A stretch of DNA of 64,000 bases from Lasiodiplodia sp. COLG20 (GCA_009801085.1 VNWV01000005.1:620001-684000); one strand, 5' to 3'; counted from the first letter of the stretch, positions 35,749 to 52,600 are shown. Made by a program: numbers and translations. Notes: generated from the sequence alone by a model not told the origin.

Positions 35749-38433
35749 ATGTCTGCAGTTGACCCTCTTTATTCGGAACTCCACAATTTGGAAATTCGTC
35801 TTCTACAGATTCTCCCGGGAGAATGGCACGAGCAAGTCGAGTGCGAGCTCATCGACCACGCCGCCCTGTCTAACAAGCCTGTTTTTGACGCCCTTTCATA
35901 TGCATGGGGGTCTCCAAAACTAGTGCAATCAATCGTTTTGAATGGAAGGTCCCACGGCGTGACTGCAAATGCTCACCAGGCTCTTCGACGACTCCGCCAG
36001 ACCTACGGGCCTACCACTGTGTGGATAGATGCGTTATGCATCAATCAGTCAGACGACAAAGAGCGCACCCGCCAAGTCGGACTCATGCGCGACATCTTCA
36101 CCAGTGCTCGACAAGTCGTCGTTTACCTCGGCGAGGCCCAAAACCCGAAATCAAAAATCCCATCGAAATCCACCTTCTTTCAACCCAAAGCAGATGACAA
36201 TGTTTTGAGCTCTTTTGCAGCTCGCTGTTATCTACAAGCTACTCCCAAGAGACCTAAAATGAACGAAGCTTTCGAGGTCTTCTGTCTCATTCACAGCATC
36301 GCTGAGGCTCAGAACCTGGATGATATCGCCCCGTTTGATGCCGACTCAAGACACGCGGCTGACTCCAAATACCACCGCGGCCTTTTCGAGGCACTACGAC
36401 AGTTGATGCGCTGTCGATGGTGGGATCGAATGTGGACTTTGCAGGAAGCTGTGGTTCCAAAAGATGTCACCATAATCTACGGAGCATGTGTCTCGACCTG
36501 GGACATGTTCACGAGAGCAGCGAGAGTGTACTCCGATCACAAAACTTCCGAAACTTTCTCTCTCTTTCCGCCTGAATATACGAAGGTTCTCGACTTCTAC
36601 TCCCAAATCGTCCTCAGTATTGAAACCATGAGAAAACGGTGGACCAGCGTTGAGCAGACGACTCTCCTCCCTCTGCTCCGCCAACTCAGCGGTCGAAATG
36701 CCACAGATCCTCGAGACAGAGTCTATGCCCTTCTTGGACTCGTCCGCGGTCGTCTACCTGTGCACCCCGACTATTCCATTGACGTTGCAACTGCATATCA
36801 GAGTACAGCTCTCGGAATCATCAACAGTACCGGGACGTTGTCTGTCTTGAATGGAGACATTGGAAGGAAGTCTCGTCAAGATCTACCTTCCTGGGTGCCA
36901 GATTGGTCAGCTGAATATCATGATCTTGATCGGCAGCGTGCCGAGACGGTCCACCACTATGCAACTACTCTCCAATCCTCGGTTTACGTCGGGTCAGTGA
37001 CTTTCGAGGATTGGAGAGGTATTGAGGATGTACTCGAAGATATGTGGACTGAAAAGTATGGTGCAGATAAACCACCCCCGCAATGGTGGAACGTTGATGA
37101 CTGCACAGTGGCTCTTGGAACCTCTGACTGGACGGACTATCTGCAATCACAGGCCGGGCATTATTACAAAACCCCCCATGCGACAATCTTGGAAGCCATT
37201 GAGAGATATTTAACGATGAAATGCGGTAAAGTCTGTCTTGCAGAATACGGAGATGGTATCATCGGCCTTCCGGGACTCAACATAAGGGAAATAGTTACTG
37301 TAGGAGCTGTCAACATGGCCGGATCGGACCTTATTCCCACGATCCAATCGTGGGGAATACTCGCAGCAAAGCAATTCGGGCAGGCGACAGGGTGGCATGC
37401 CTTCATGAGGACACTTTGTGCAGACATCGTATACCCGAGTGACCGTAGTATTTACGGTTGTCGTCGTATGTTTCCTGAAGATCTCAAGGCAATTGCTCAC
37501 TGGCTTATACATAAGTCAAGTTCACCATTTGGTGAACTAGAAGTTGCCAAAAACCAAAAACTACTCCCTATTCGATGTGGAATCGAAAAGGATTTCCCAG
37601 AGGATGAATCTTCTAAAGAGTTATATGCTACTCTGGATGTCGAGCATAGCGTCCTTCTTGCAACAAGCCGACGAGCCTTCTTTACGACAAATAAAGGGGG
37701 CTTTGGGCTAGGCCCAGCACAAATTTCTCCTAAAGACCAAGTATACGCGTTATTTGGGGCAAAAACTCCTTTTGTACTCCGAGTCGCTGATGCCAGCAAC
37801 CTTCTACAGAAGGTAAGGGTACCATCTTTGGAATCCCCCAAATACCCTCACTTCAAAGTAATGGGCGATTGTTTCTTGCACGGTGCAATGGATGGAGAAG
37901 CAATTCCGGCTTGGCGAGAATCAGTATCTACGAGGATAAAGACACCTTTCGGCTTACAACAGCGTGTTGAACAATTTAAAAAGGCTACACGTAATCTTGA
38001 ACAATCCCGTTTCGCTCAAAGGGAGCTTGAAGAAGCATTGAGCGCACTTAACGGAGACGAGCCAATCCGCCAATTCTCCGAATTCTCGTGGAGGTTTCCA
38101 GAGGAATCGTGGAGGGCCAAATACCCAGACCTTGGTAAGGGTCCGAGGTTGCCGTCGCTCGACAACCCATACTCCAGAATAGATGTGGCAGACTGGATGA
38201 TTGAAGAGTGGGATTTTGAGGAGTTCTGGACATTGGAAAGGGACCACGAGGCTGCGACGATGGCCGTTCTATTAAAGGAGAAGGGAGTCTTGGAAGGGCT
38301 GCATCGGAAATTTTCAGCAAAGCTGAACAACGTTGAGCGGCGTGTGAGTAAAGCGGTGACGGATAAAAGGGTGGCATTGGAGGAATTGGTGCAAACCTCG
38401 GTATCAAAGCGGTCTTGCATTTTTCTCGTTTAA
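35749..38433 (+). CDS. HET-domain protein with long C-terminal region
   Basis: Intronless, 894 aa from ATG 35749; an upstream in-frame non-ATG extension is rejected. The HET domain begins almost at once: FDALSYAWGS near residue 46, the central VWIDALCINQSDDKERTRQV block near residue 91, VVYLGEA, and RMWTLQEAVVP near residue 225. DPRDRVYALLGLVRG and PSWVPDWS follow, as in the most common fungal HET architecture. The C-terminal 450 residues have no recognised domain, but the last 130 are highly charged and helical (coiled-coil-like) and end in CIFLV. Base composition is visibly lower in GC than in the HET gene at 24.4 kb, so the two are not recent duplicates. Function is inferred: incompatibility or stress-triggered death. 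Confidence 0.9.
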   Translation: MSAVDPLYSELHNLEIRLLQILPGEWHEQVECELIDHAALSNKPVFDALSYAWGSPKLVQSIVLNGRSHGVTANAHQALRRLRQTYGPTTVWIDALCINQSDDKERTRQVGLMRDIFTSARQVVVYLGEAQNPKSKIPSKSTFFQPKADDNVLSSFAARCYLQATPKRPKMNEAFEVFCLIHSIAEAQNLDDIAPFDADSRHAADSKYHRGLFEALRQLMRCRWWDRMWTLQEAVVPKDVTIIYGACVSTWDMFTRAARVYSDHKTSETFSLFPPEYTKVLDFYSQIVLSIETMRKRWTSVEQTTLLPLLRQLSGRNATDPRDRVYALLGLVRGRLPVHPDYSIDVATAYQSTALGIINSTGTLSVLNGDIGRKSRQDLPSWVPDWSAEYHDLDRQRAETVHHYATTLQSSVYVGSVTFEDWRGIEDVLEDMWTEKYGADKPPPQWWNVDDCTVALGTSDWTDYLQSQAGHYYKTPHATILEAIERYLTMKCGKVCLAEYGDGIIGLPGLNIREIVTVGAVNMAGSDLIPTIQSWGILAAKQFGQATGWHAFMRTLCADIVYPSDRSIYGCRRMFPEDLKAIAHWLIHKSSSPFGELEVAKNQKLLPIRCGIEKDFPEDESSKELYATLDVEHSVLLATSRRAFFTTNKGGFGLGPAQISPKDQVYALFGAKTPFVLRVADASNLLQKVRVPSLESPKYPHFKVMGDCFLHGAMDGEAIPAWRESVSTRIKTPFGLQQRVEQFKKATRNLEQSRFAQRELEEALSALNGDEPIRQFSEFSWRFPEESWRAKYPDLGKGPRLPSLDNPYSRIDVADWMIEEWDFEEFWTLERDHEAATMAVLLKEKGVLEGLHRKFSAKLNNVERRVSKAVTDKRVALEELVQTSVSKRSCIFLV

Positions 38434-38757
38434 TGAATTTGATAATTAATAAGTTACGCTCGTGTATCTTCTTTGAATATTCATTCGCATTTCCGATAGC
38501 TTGTCTGAGTGAACTCATCGCAGAATAGCCAAACTTTGAATTTTGTATATAGGTTTACAGTTATTAAAGACTGAGAACATGCTCAACAGCGGAGAGAAAT
38601 CGGAGGGCTTTTGAATGAGTGAATTGAGGTGTTTTCCAGAACGCGCTCAGTCAGAATTATGATATTTCTTGTTTCTTGGTGCTCAAATCACTCCGATATC
38701 AGCTGTGAACAAGGGATATCGAGGCTAAAAATACTCCATGCTGGGTAGCGTCTCCTT
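38434..38757. other. Convergent intergenic region
   Basis: 3' regions of the HET gene and the carboxylesterase gene; no feature was seen. Confidence 0.4.
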
Positions 38758-42665
<3,908 letters not shown>

Positions 42666-45600
42666 CTATCTCAGCATCTCTTCGACGTGAACGGAGTTCA
42701 ATCCAAACTTCTCATCCACCCCCCGCCGAAGCTTCCATCTTGCTATCTTGATAGATTCTGCTGGTCGTGCCGACCAGGCCAATTTTTGCAGCCTCCGAAC
42801 TCCGTACTTCTGTCTGATCCCATCCAGCCAAATTTGGACATCCAGTTCGGCTTCTCCGACCAGCAGTTTGTCAGCTTCAATCCTCCTTTTGCCCTTAGGG
42901 TTTATCTTTGGAATTTTGGTCAGCTGGTGATCTTTCCAACACACCCTCTCTTCAAGGGTACCCTTGCGCAGCTTTGTGTAGCAATTGGGCTCAAACTGGA
43001 CATGTGCGCAGTCTCTGCAGAAGTAAATATCCCTGTCCAGGTGTGTCATGCCGTTCCAACTCCATCCGCACCCGCCTGCACACGTGATGGAAAGTTTGCA
43101 AGTCCGCTCTTCAGAGTGGGCACTTGCGATAAATGACCATGCCGCACGAGCGTTCTCGTTGTCGTTGAGGCAATTAAGGGCCTCGACAAGCATAAAGTAG
43201 CCCTTCCAATCATTGTCCTCCCTATCATCCTCCAAGAGACCGAAGGCCGTTTCCAGATGCTTCCTTACATATGCTCTTGCTTTCTGATAGTGCTCCAAGA
43301 CGTAAAAAAGTCTTCCAAGGACTAGTGTCAGATTGCTGTCCTTGTATAGCCAATTCCGCTCTATCAACCTTTGACACCGTTGAACTTTCTCGACGCAGTG
43401 GTTGGCGAAATCTCTTGAAGGAGTTTCTTCCCGAATCATCGTGATATACAAGGATGCGAGCTGCTCGGCATTGCGAATAAACCGTGTATCGATGGGTCCC
43501 GAGCCGTTGAATTGCTTCTCGAGCTCGAGAGATATGGCTTCCCACTCCTCCATGGCATCCTTCTTCCTGTTTTGATGTAATAGAGAAAGGGCGTACCAGT
43601 GGCGAAGTTTTAGAAGCGTCTGATGATTTTTCTCTTGCATAAAGGTATCGGTGTATCCTTTCAGAACCAACTCGGGGCTGTTCTTGAGTGCGAGATGAAA
43701 ACGGTGATGAAGCCTTCGGTTAGATCCGTCGTGTGACGAGAACAAAGCTGTCAAAAGGCTGCGGTCATCCGATTCCCTCATTTTCGTTAGAGCGCCAAAA
43801 GCGCCTTTCAAGTGGTTGGCTCTCAGGAGCCATTCGGCTGCCCTCTCAATATATTCTCGGCTGTTGGGGAACTGACAGGACAGGTCCACACATGCAACGA
43901 GAGCCTCATTCACCTTCTCCGTTTCGTCACAGAGGCGCCAAAATCTGTCGAGCTCGGCCTTCCACCGGACCGGGCTTGCCTCCTTGAATTCAGAGCTTTG
44001 AATGTAGGGGCGGATTTTCAAGAGCTCCTGAACTGCCCTTTCTTTCCTTCCGTTCTCATCAAGAATTTGAGATAGGCATAAAGTTGCTTCGAAATATGTT
44101 GGATCACGATGCTGAGCGAATTCGCACCGCTTCTCAGCTTCTTCGTGGTCATCATGGACGCGTAGGCCGAAAAAAGTTTGAGCAATCCGAACATCGACCG
44201 TGGGATAAAGACGCGTATGTGCGCCTCTGATACCAAGCAGCTTTTTGGCCCATTCTTCGACATCATTGATGTGTTTTGATTCGATGTTCTTCTGCTCGAG
44301 AGCTTTGCGGGCATTTTGGACAGCATTCTTACTCTCCTCGTCCAGAAGATAAACCTCTTCGATGTTTTCGTGGTCGGATTTCATAGCCTATATTGGTAGC
44401 GAAGGGAAATCAGTCATGAAGAAGGCTCATTGGTGCGGATCATAACTTACGAATGATGCGATACACACGAGCCATTCGAAGGCTTCTGATGCATTCCACT
44501 TGTACTTTTCAAGCCACTGGGATGCTGAAACCTTGATAGTACAAGAAAGAAAGGATTGACGAGGCATCCCGATAGTATACCAAAGAATGGTATCGCGCAC
44601 ACGCATGCACTTCCCCAGCATTGAGAACCTCTGCGATATCCAAGGCTCTGTCTCCTCAACCACTCCGACGTTCTTTAATGAAGCGGTTTTAGCATCTGGT
44701 CCTTCCAGATGATCGCTTTCCTTTGAATCAGAGTCTTCAGAGACTTGGCGAATTTCTGGTGTGCTTCTTCTGGATCCATCTGAAGCTGCATCTGCGCTTC
44801 CTCCTGACTTTGGTGTGTTCTTCTCCTCGAAGAATCCGTCGGAGACAGCAGTATCTTTGAGCCAACCGTAAACTTGCGAAACGTAGCCGCACCAGTCATT
44901 GAGCCGTAGGATTTGGGGGTCGGATCTGGACAGCCAGATTTCAACCTTTTGCTCATCCATGAAGACTCTGTACAGAAGCCTCCCGATTCTTATTTTCTTC
45001 TCTTGCGTCACCGGATCCGTGGCAGATTGTAATCCTCCGTAATCCATGACTTTGCACATGTGGTATGGAAGCCACATGCCTGCATAGCCATGCAAACTCT
45101 TCAGACCTGCGCGCTCTTCATGGTGCTTTGAGCAGATCGCCCGCAAAAGTGACAGTACAATGGTCAAGTGGCTCTGCATGAGGTCAAGTCCAGTTCTCGG
45201 GCGTCCCATAGAATGCTCCTTCATGGTTTCGACAAATGAGTCTACCAGATGGTAATCGAACGCAAGATGCTTCGATTTCGGACCTCGAGACTTGATTCTC
45301 CCCCAAAGCTGATTCGGCCTACCGACCTTCTTGCTGTATAGAGGAACTTCGTCTTGCACATACCACTTGCCGTTCTTACAGTTGAAGAAAAAGAACCAGA
45401 GATCCTCTGCTACCGCTGTGTCATCGTAGTGGACAGTGATTAACTGCGGGTGCTCCTTTCGGAGTTTTTGCACAGTTGACTCTCCAGATGCCTCTTTCTC
45501 TTGCAAAAAGAGGAAAGCATACAACTGTTCAATAGTTGGCCAGTATCTCCAGCATACGAGGCAGGATAAAATCTGGTTGACTGTGTCTTTTTCTTCGTCG

Positions 45601-47390
45601 TCAATCTCTCTATCGAGCTTTTCCAGCTCACGCTGCATGATCATGGATGTGAAACTCAAGGATGGATCCCCGTTGCGGTTTATCAGGGCTTTTTCAAGGG
45701 TTCTCAAGTCAAACAGACTAATAGCGCTCGTACGCTTGATCGCTTGTAAGATGCCGGAAAGGTCATGGTAGTTCCAAATCCCGCCCTTGCCGAACATAGA
45801 AGTAATGCTCTTCTGCATGCTCCAGAGAACTCTGTGCCCTTCCGTTTCCTTGGGCCAATGATTCAGTGCATTCTCCAAATGGTGACCGATAAACTTCTCG
45901 ACATCGAAACGGCGGGCGTCTTGAGGTAGGGTGATTCGTGGGACTGATTCTAAGTTGGTGGCGGGATTGGGGTCGGTACAAGATAACAGTATCCTCACTT
46001 GGCAGCAAGTTCCTGAAGTGGCGTTTACGGATTGTGCTTCCCGGACCATCTCTTTTAGTTCATTTTGGTCCTCCTTGGACAATTGGTCAATCCCGTCGAT
46101 GACAAGAAAGAAAAACTTGCAGGGTCTCGAAACTGCATTCTGAAAACTCCCGCAAAATCTCATGAGAATCCCGGTCCAAAGCTGCCGAGCGGTGCGATAT
46201 CCGTGTGGTTCCGAATCGAACTCTTCCACGACGAACTTTTGGAAGTGACGATCTTTCTCAGAGACTTGCCAGATGACAGAAACCAAAGCATCGCGTAATG
46301 ATGACTTAGGTTTGTGGTACTTGGCAAATTCGTTTTCGTCCTCGGGGCGTTTTTTGCGGTCTCTCCTCATTCCCGATGACTGGTGATTCTCGCTTTGCTG
46401 AAAGTAAACCCAAGAAATAGTTACTTCCTCAGAGCGTGAATGACTCTTTTGTGCATATTTGTCTTGTAGAAAACAAATTGCACGCGAGCATAAATGAGTC
46501 TTTCCGAATCCGGATTCTCCGGTAAACAGAAGCGTTGAATGTGCAGGCCGTTGAATGGTATCGGCCCATGAAGCGAACTTTGTGGATTCGTTCAGAAGCC
46601 AGTCCCCCATTCCCTGGATATGCTTGTCGGAAAGATGCCTTTGGGTTTGCGCACCACGTTTGTGACTTTCATCCACTCTGAGGAGTTCGTGGAGTTTTTT
46701 GGATGTCTCTTTCCGGAGCCTCTTCTCGCTGGTATAGATACTGGACACCCGGATCGCGGCCACGTTGAGACTCAACTCCCGTTCTGTGAGTTTCTTGATA
46801 TCCTCCACGTAATCTGCAATCCCTCCATCCCATCGGATTGCGCTTCTCAGAACATTCTTCAGAATTCCCGAAGCCTTCTTGGAATCCTTGGAGACTTTAG
46901 CGTATATCGTGCACAGCTGGAGGAAGGTGGTCATGATCCGAGTGATCAGATCGGTAAGTGACTCGTCCAACGAAGCGCCCTCCTCGTACACTTTCATGTA
47001 GTCGGCAACCCGCCGCAGATCCGAGGTGACTTCTTCCAATCTCTTTCGGACCATTCCTGCGGTGAAGTTTGCCTTGTACCATTGCGCGGTCCCCGCCAAG
47101 TACTTCAAAGCAGTGAGGACTGTTTCCACGTGTTCGGATACCTCAAGCGCCTGTCAGCTTGTAAAGCGCAGCTAGGAACTGAGTGAAAAACTTACCAAAG
47201 GAACTGCGCTTGTAACAAATTCCGCGACCTGGGTCACGCTTTCGATTGACTTGTTGAGGACGCCATCCTTCTCAACTTGGCTCAAATCCTGCACCTGGTT
47301 GCTGACATCCGAGTTGCCGACTATTTCCTGGTACTCTTTCAAGACCTCTTGCCAGGTTCTCTCCAGGTCATCTTGGGGCGTCGATCCCAT
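42666..47390 (-). CDS. STAND/NLR-like protein with P-loop NTPase, helical repeats and C-terminal Zn-finger-like module
   Basis: Three exons on the minus strand: 47390-47196, 47150-44451 and 44387-42666. Introns are 45 and 63 bp, both phase 0, giving about 1538 aa. The N-terminal 200 residues are helical (TWQEVLKEYQEI, ALKYLAGTAQWYKANF) and resemble the fungal STAND N-terminal 'Goodbye' domain. A P-loop NTPase follows, with Walker A TGESGFGKTH near residue 275 and Walker B FFFLVIDGID near residue 413. A long helical region, an Ser/Asp-rich linker, and TPR-like repeats in exon 3 (about 970-1390) lead to a Cys/His module at about 1395-1440 (C-x3-CGWSW, then YFCRDCAHVQF, then C), which resembles a ZZ-like zinc finger. 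The start at 47390 is the first ATG; a GTG lies 9 bp upstream. NLR proteins act as ligand-triggered switches in fungal cell-death or immune responses; the ligand is unknown. It sits directly downstream of a second NLR gene on the same strand. Confidence 0.8.
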
Positions 47391-48290
47391 GGCCGGCACG
47401 AGCTCCGAGGGTAAACGAAAACAAAGATCCGATAGGCCAAATCAAATTGGACTGATTTGCCGTAGATTGTTTCGCCGCACCGCATCATATTTATGTTCCT
47501 CATGGTAACAATTCAATGCCGGATATCAGCGGAACATGCGGCCAGAATCAATATTTCCGGATATTGTGGTGCAGGGTGTTGACCGCGGTGGGCGAGAAAA
47601 GAAAATACAGATAGTAGGTGTACGTACTCCCTCGGTGGGGCCAACCGAACCTTGGGGGCGAAAACAGTACTCGATGTGTCTTTGCTCGTGTCGAGGCTCG
47701 CTGACAAGGGGACTGCAGAGGAAAATCGACACATGTTTGCATGACCCACATTGGAAATCTCCGTTGCGTGCTCGGCTTCCGATCCGCTCAATCTCATACT
47801 CCACAAATCAGTGGGACTCCAGATCGGAAACCGGACGTACATAGAAGGTGATCAACTCCACGGCGATAAGCCCATCTCAAAACTCCGTAGAAGGGCTCCA
47901 TCAATATGAGTTGCGTTTTCCCGGAATAATAACTCAAGTTGTATGATTAACAAGCAATGTTATCTTTCTCTCAGTGTTTAGCTAGCCGAACGTGATTGTC
48001 GTGACTAATTTCTTTTTCAGCAACATTGAGTCGACTGGCAAAATTGTATAGCCCACCGCTGAAGAGTGTAAAAAATGAAAAATGATTAGTTCACGAGTAA
48101 TGTTAACTTCAGGTATGTATATCAAATCGCCAGCGACAAAGTTACCACTTAGTCTGAATTCTCGAATGGATTTGGCTTAGTGTTGGATTGAAACGTATGA
48201 TCTATCATACGAAAGTCAGGAAATACACAGCTGACTGTCCCTAGAAAGCGTAGACAACAACAGTTGTGAACATTTGGACAATATCAGAGG
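47391..48290. other. Intergenic region between the two NLR genes
   Basis: About 0.9 kb. Overlapping short frames at 47513-47844 occur on both strands with no family signal; they are probably promoter sequence of the downstream NLR gene. No RNA gene was seen. Confidence 0.4.
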
Positions 48291-51200
48291 CTACCAAGAA
48301 TATGAGTAAGAGGGAAAGACAGTCCGCTCAAGATTCAAAACCTCATGCTGTAGATCCCGTAACTCTTGCCACGATGTAGAAAAAAGAGATAAAGACGGAT
48401 GGGGACAGAAAATTCCCCACCTGTGATCCCCTTGATTAGCGAGCACGTGGAGTGCCCATGGTTCGTAATACCAACCCATTTTCAAGAACATCGCAATGAA
48501 ACCTTGAAGTGTTTGGATCGCCATATTCTTGGATGGGATATCCACTCTTTGCGTAATTGCGTTTCGGATCCATTCAAAACTGCCCCAGTAGTCTTCCAGT
48601 TTCCAACAGGCTATAGCAATGTTGATGCAGTCTTCGACAATTTCTTTACTGTTCTTCATGGAAGTTTCGTCAAGTTCGAGTACGCGCTTAAAGGTCTTGA
48701 GAGCTTCCTCGTAGCGGTGTTGGTAGAACAGTACCAAGGATATCCGACTAAGACTCCATGCTTCGATCGCCTCGTTCCAGTCGGGACGTTCCATGACGTG
48801 GCTATGTAGAAGATTGTAGTGGTCCAGAGCTTCCTCGAGACGTCCATTTTCCTGGAACCAGAAACCTTTCAGCTCAATGAGGTCACTCTTGAACCAGCCG
48901 AACCAGCTAAACTGGCTGATTAGGTTTTTTTCTTCCAAGAGTAGGTCCAGTGCCTCCAGGATCCTGGGAGCAGTGTGATCGATTTTCATAGCTCTACGTA
49001 GCAACTCAAGAATGTTATCAATCATATCTTTAGTCAAATTGTCCCTGATGAAGGGAAAGTTGACAGTTGCCACGGTAGTGTCTACCGCTGAACCCACTTG
49101 GCCTATGTCAAGGTAAAGGTTGCCGAGTCTGAGTGCGGCGAAGATGTGCCCGCTGGTTTGCTCGCATCCTGGATGCTGATCTAGGTAATCTAGATGTCTT
49201 TCTATCATGGAAAACATATTCTGGGCAGATTGTGCTTGGCCGAGGTTCGATATATGGAATTGTGCAATTCGACAATTCCAATCTGTCGACAGTCCACGGA
49301 GTTGCTCACCTAGCTGCATTGCCTGTTCTGTGCAGCCTCGATCTAGCTCAAGAATGGCAAGTTTTGCCTTGAATTCCACTAAGGTAGAAATTTCTTCGGG
49401 GTCGTAGAGCTGGGAATACCAATTTCCGCAGTGAATATCGTCAGACTGGGAAAGAAGAGCTTCCATTATCCGCCTTTCTGTGTTTCGTGTAAGTACGTCG
49501 CCTGTGCCGAGGATTCTCTCCCGTTGCGCATAGGCATACAACCAGGATCTCATGGCTTCTCCGTGTTGTCCTTGATCCCACAAAATGCCGCCTAAGACAG
49601 TTAATGCTCCCATTGTGGCCGGGTGAGTCTTTCCTAAGATGCACTGGCGTGCCTCGAATGTCCTTTCCAACCAGAGTCTTGCAAGATGGCGTTCGTGTCC
49701 GAAGTACAATACCATACCAATATCTCCAGAAATTGCGAGAGCGCGTGGATGATAACGTGGAAATTCGTGCCACGTCTCACTCAGAACCCAACGGTACAGG
49801 TACTCTGCTCTCGCATAGTCACCCAAGTCTCTAAAGAGGAATCCCAGTTGATAGAGTAGCTGAGATGGTGCTTGGGCCCGCTCAGGCTCTCCTATCCATT
49901 TTTTCCGCATGAAGACTAGAAAATCATCGATGTGGCCATAGGCCCATAGAAAGTAGCACATCGGCCATTTCAGTGAGAGCGGAGAAGGTGTTTCTTGTGG
50001 GTCCGGCCATGCTGGAGAATCCTCGTCCCAGTAGCTTCCGCTAGAGAACAGAGATAGATATATTTCAGCATTCGGGTATGCCGGACTCAGAGACTGGCTG
50101 TTGGAAGATAAAGATAGATATGCCTGGGCATTCTCTTGAACCGAGAGGAGATGCAGCGATAGGCGCCATTTCGTGATCTTGTCCGTGGAAGCATAGTACG
50201 CCCGATGAATCAGTATTATTGCTTCTTTAGCCAGCTCTCGTCTCTCGTTGGATTCTAATCTCTCACGGGTCCAACGGTGGACAAGTGGATGCATCGAAAA
50301 GTGCTCGGAATCTTTGTCGCTACGGATTAACGAGTATGCGACCAATTTTTGAATTGCCTCTGCCACCATTATGTCTTATGGAGTGTCAGCGCTTGTTTCG
50401 GCTGCTTGTTTGGTGGGAAACATACCATCATCAATCTTAAGTCCATAAACAAATAGCATCCTTTGAATTGATGTTCGGTCCAGAAACCCACACAATAACA
50501 AGATGCGTGATGCAAGAGGCATTTCTTCATGGATAGCCGAGAAAGAAATCTCCCAGGTGGTGAAAACAGTGTCGTTCCGGTAATCCCAAATGGCCGTGGG
50601 GGGTTTATGGGCCAATACTTTACGGGCATCTCTTTGGTACATTAAAAGATAACTTTGGATCGGGTTCTCCTTTTTACGAGTGCTGATGAAAGCACCGGCC
50701 TGAGATATGGCTAGGGGTAGATAGCCTAAGCTGATGACTATCCCTTTCGCGAATTCTTTCTCTAAAGATTTTATTGTTAGAGAGAATCTTCAAATATTTA
50801 CTTGGAATGCAAATTACCTTTCCTAAAATCTTCATTATCAAGTTGAGATGAACGTTCCAAAAGCTCGAGTGCGTCTTCCATAGCCATATCATCGATATGG
50901 ATGCCTGTTCCGAGCGCAGTTGATTCCGAACGGCGGCTTGTAATGATTACTCTACCCCATTTAGTGTGAGGAATAAAATCCTTAATTCTGAATGAGTCTA
51001 AGTCATCAATATTGTCGAATATAACCAGCCAATCCGTATTCTGAGGATCCAAAAGCCATCCATGGAATGCCCGGCGCACGTCTTCAGGCTTCGTGGTGCT
51101 GTTGAGCGCACGGTAGTGATAGCTCTCTACATAGCCCATGGCTATGTAGTGTTGCTTGATCACGTGCGCAGCTTCCGCAATACTCCGTTCAGTCGTTTCG

Positions 51201-52600
51201 AGGCTCGACCCGTCTATCCAGAATATTGAGCTGTAGCGGGCGGAGTGTACATAGGCGAACTCAATCGCAAGTTGAGTTTTTCCGATACCTCCAGTTCCAT
51301 GGAGGACCACGGTTCTTGTCATGAATTGGTCTGATTCGTGGTTCAAAACGGAATCGAGATGTGAAAGCTGGTTTTCTCGCCCAACAAACTTCTCGTTGCG
51401 TGTGTGGGGAATATCGTTCCGGATCAAGAACTCGGGCAACTGTTTGCTGAAAGCCACGGTTGTATTGGGTGAAGGTCCACTTGACTTTTCTACTTTTCCT
51501 AGAATTAGTACCAACATATCCGAAAGCGCGTTTGTAGAGATTTAGGTCTACTAACTTTTCAAGGTTCTCCAGTGATACCAATTCTCAGCAATCTTGCTCT
51601 TCATTTTTCCAATCTTTTCGATCTTTGAGAATACCTTCTTGAAATTCTCGTCTCGCAGTGACATGTATTTGACCATGTTCTTATGGTCGGCCGCCATTGA
51701 AACCTCTTCAACGTTGATCAAATTTGGTATGACTGCGGAGTGTTTCGGAACCACCTATGGCAGACATAAGCTGTGATTCTAGCTTGAAAGGGAGTCTGCT
51801 TAATTACAATGATTGAACCATATAAAGGGATACTCATCGGGCTTGCTTCGTAGAAACAGACTGTTTGAAAGTCGTCGGCGATCATTGCGTATTGACTCTG
51901 TTGCTGCTGCAACCACTCCGAATGCCGAACCAGGTGTCTAATTACGTTCGAAGAAGTATAGGTCACCAAAGAGCCAATGTGCGCCACAATCTTTCCTAAG
52001 CTCGCACCTTGTCCTCCTTGGTGCGGTGTTCCGAGGAAAAGAAGCCCGAGCGTAGAAATTTGTATGGATTTATGATCTTCCAAGCGGCCAACTCGAGCAG
52101 AGTCGGAGTGGATCAGAGCCTGCTCGACTCCTATCAGTCAATGTTTGTGAAGCATAGTTGAGACTTACACTTTTCACGACCAACCCACCAAGGCTATGCG
52201 CGATAAAGATAAGTGGTCGATCGCTGGTCTTAAACTTCGGTCAGCACCATACAGAAGGTAGGTTTAACCCACTTACATTTGACTTCGCACGCTCGGACAC
52301 CAGATCAACAACGAGCGCCTTCGCATGATCATAGATGAACATTTGAGCTACGGGTGACGTTGCATGTGTCCTTGAATCGTATCCATAAGAGAACACTCGT
52401 GCGTCTGGCAGCACCAGAGGGAGAAGATCTCGTGGCCAGAAAACATTGTTTTCCGCAGTCCAGGTCGTCTGCCAATGGCCGTCTAGTCCATGGACCATGA
52501 CGATACTAGAGTATTTCTTAGACACAGAATAATGAAAAGGAATGCAGATCACGTTACTCGATAGAAGGTTCGCTTCCGGGAGCGATGAGCTTGAGCCCAT
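48291..52600 (-). CDS. NLR with alpha/beta-hydrolase N-terminus, NB-ARC and TPR repeats
   Basis: Seven exons on the minus strand: 52600-52277, 52228-52169, 52122-51808, 51754-51556, 51498-50818, 50761-50426 and 50359-48291. Introns are 46-66 bp, all GT-AG and phase-consistent, giving about 1327 aa. Residues about 30-240 are a DUF676/PGAP1-like alpha/beta hydrolase: VMVHGLDGH, then nucleophile Ser120 in IAHSLGGLVV, then LGTPHQGG. The NB-ARC begins near FVGRE (about 337), with P-loop HGTGGIGKTQLA at about 363, Walker B DWLVIFDNIDDL at about 456, the RNBS-like RVIITSRR block and GYLPLAISQAG (GxP motif). The C-terminal half, about 650 onwards, is TPR-like. This is a known fungal NLR architecture, thought to release lipase-like activity on activation. 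The start could also be 52750, which adds 50 residues with a hydrophobic segment. The hydrolase exons 2 and 3 were placed by reading frame and are the least certain joins. Confidence 0.85.

Noticed and set aside
38414..38433. C-terminal CIFLV of the third HET protein as a prenylation box
   Set aside because: The Cys is five residues from the end, not four, so it does not fit a CaaX motif.
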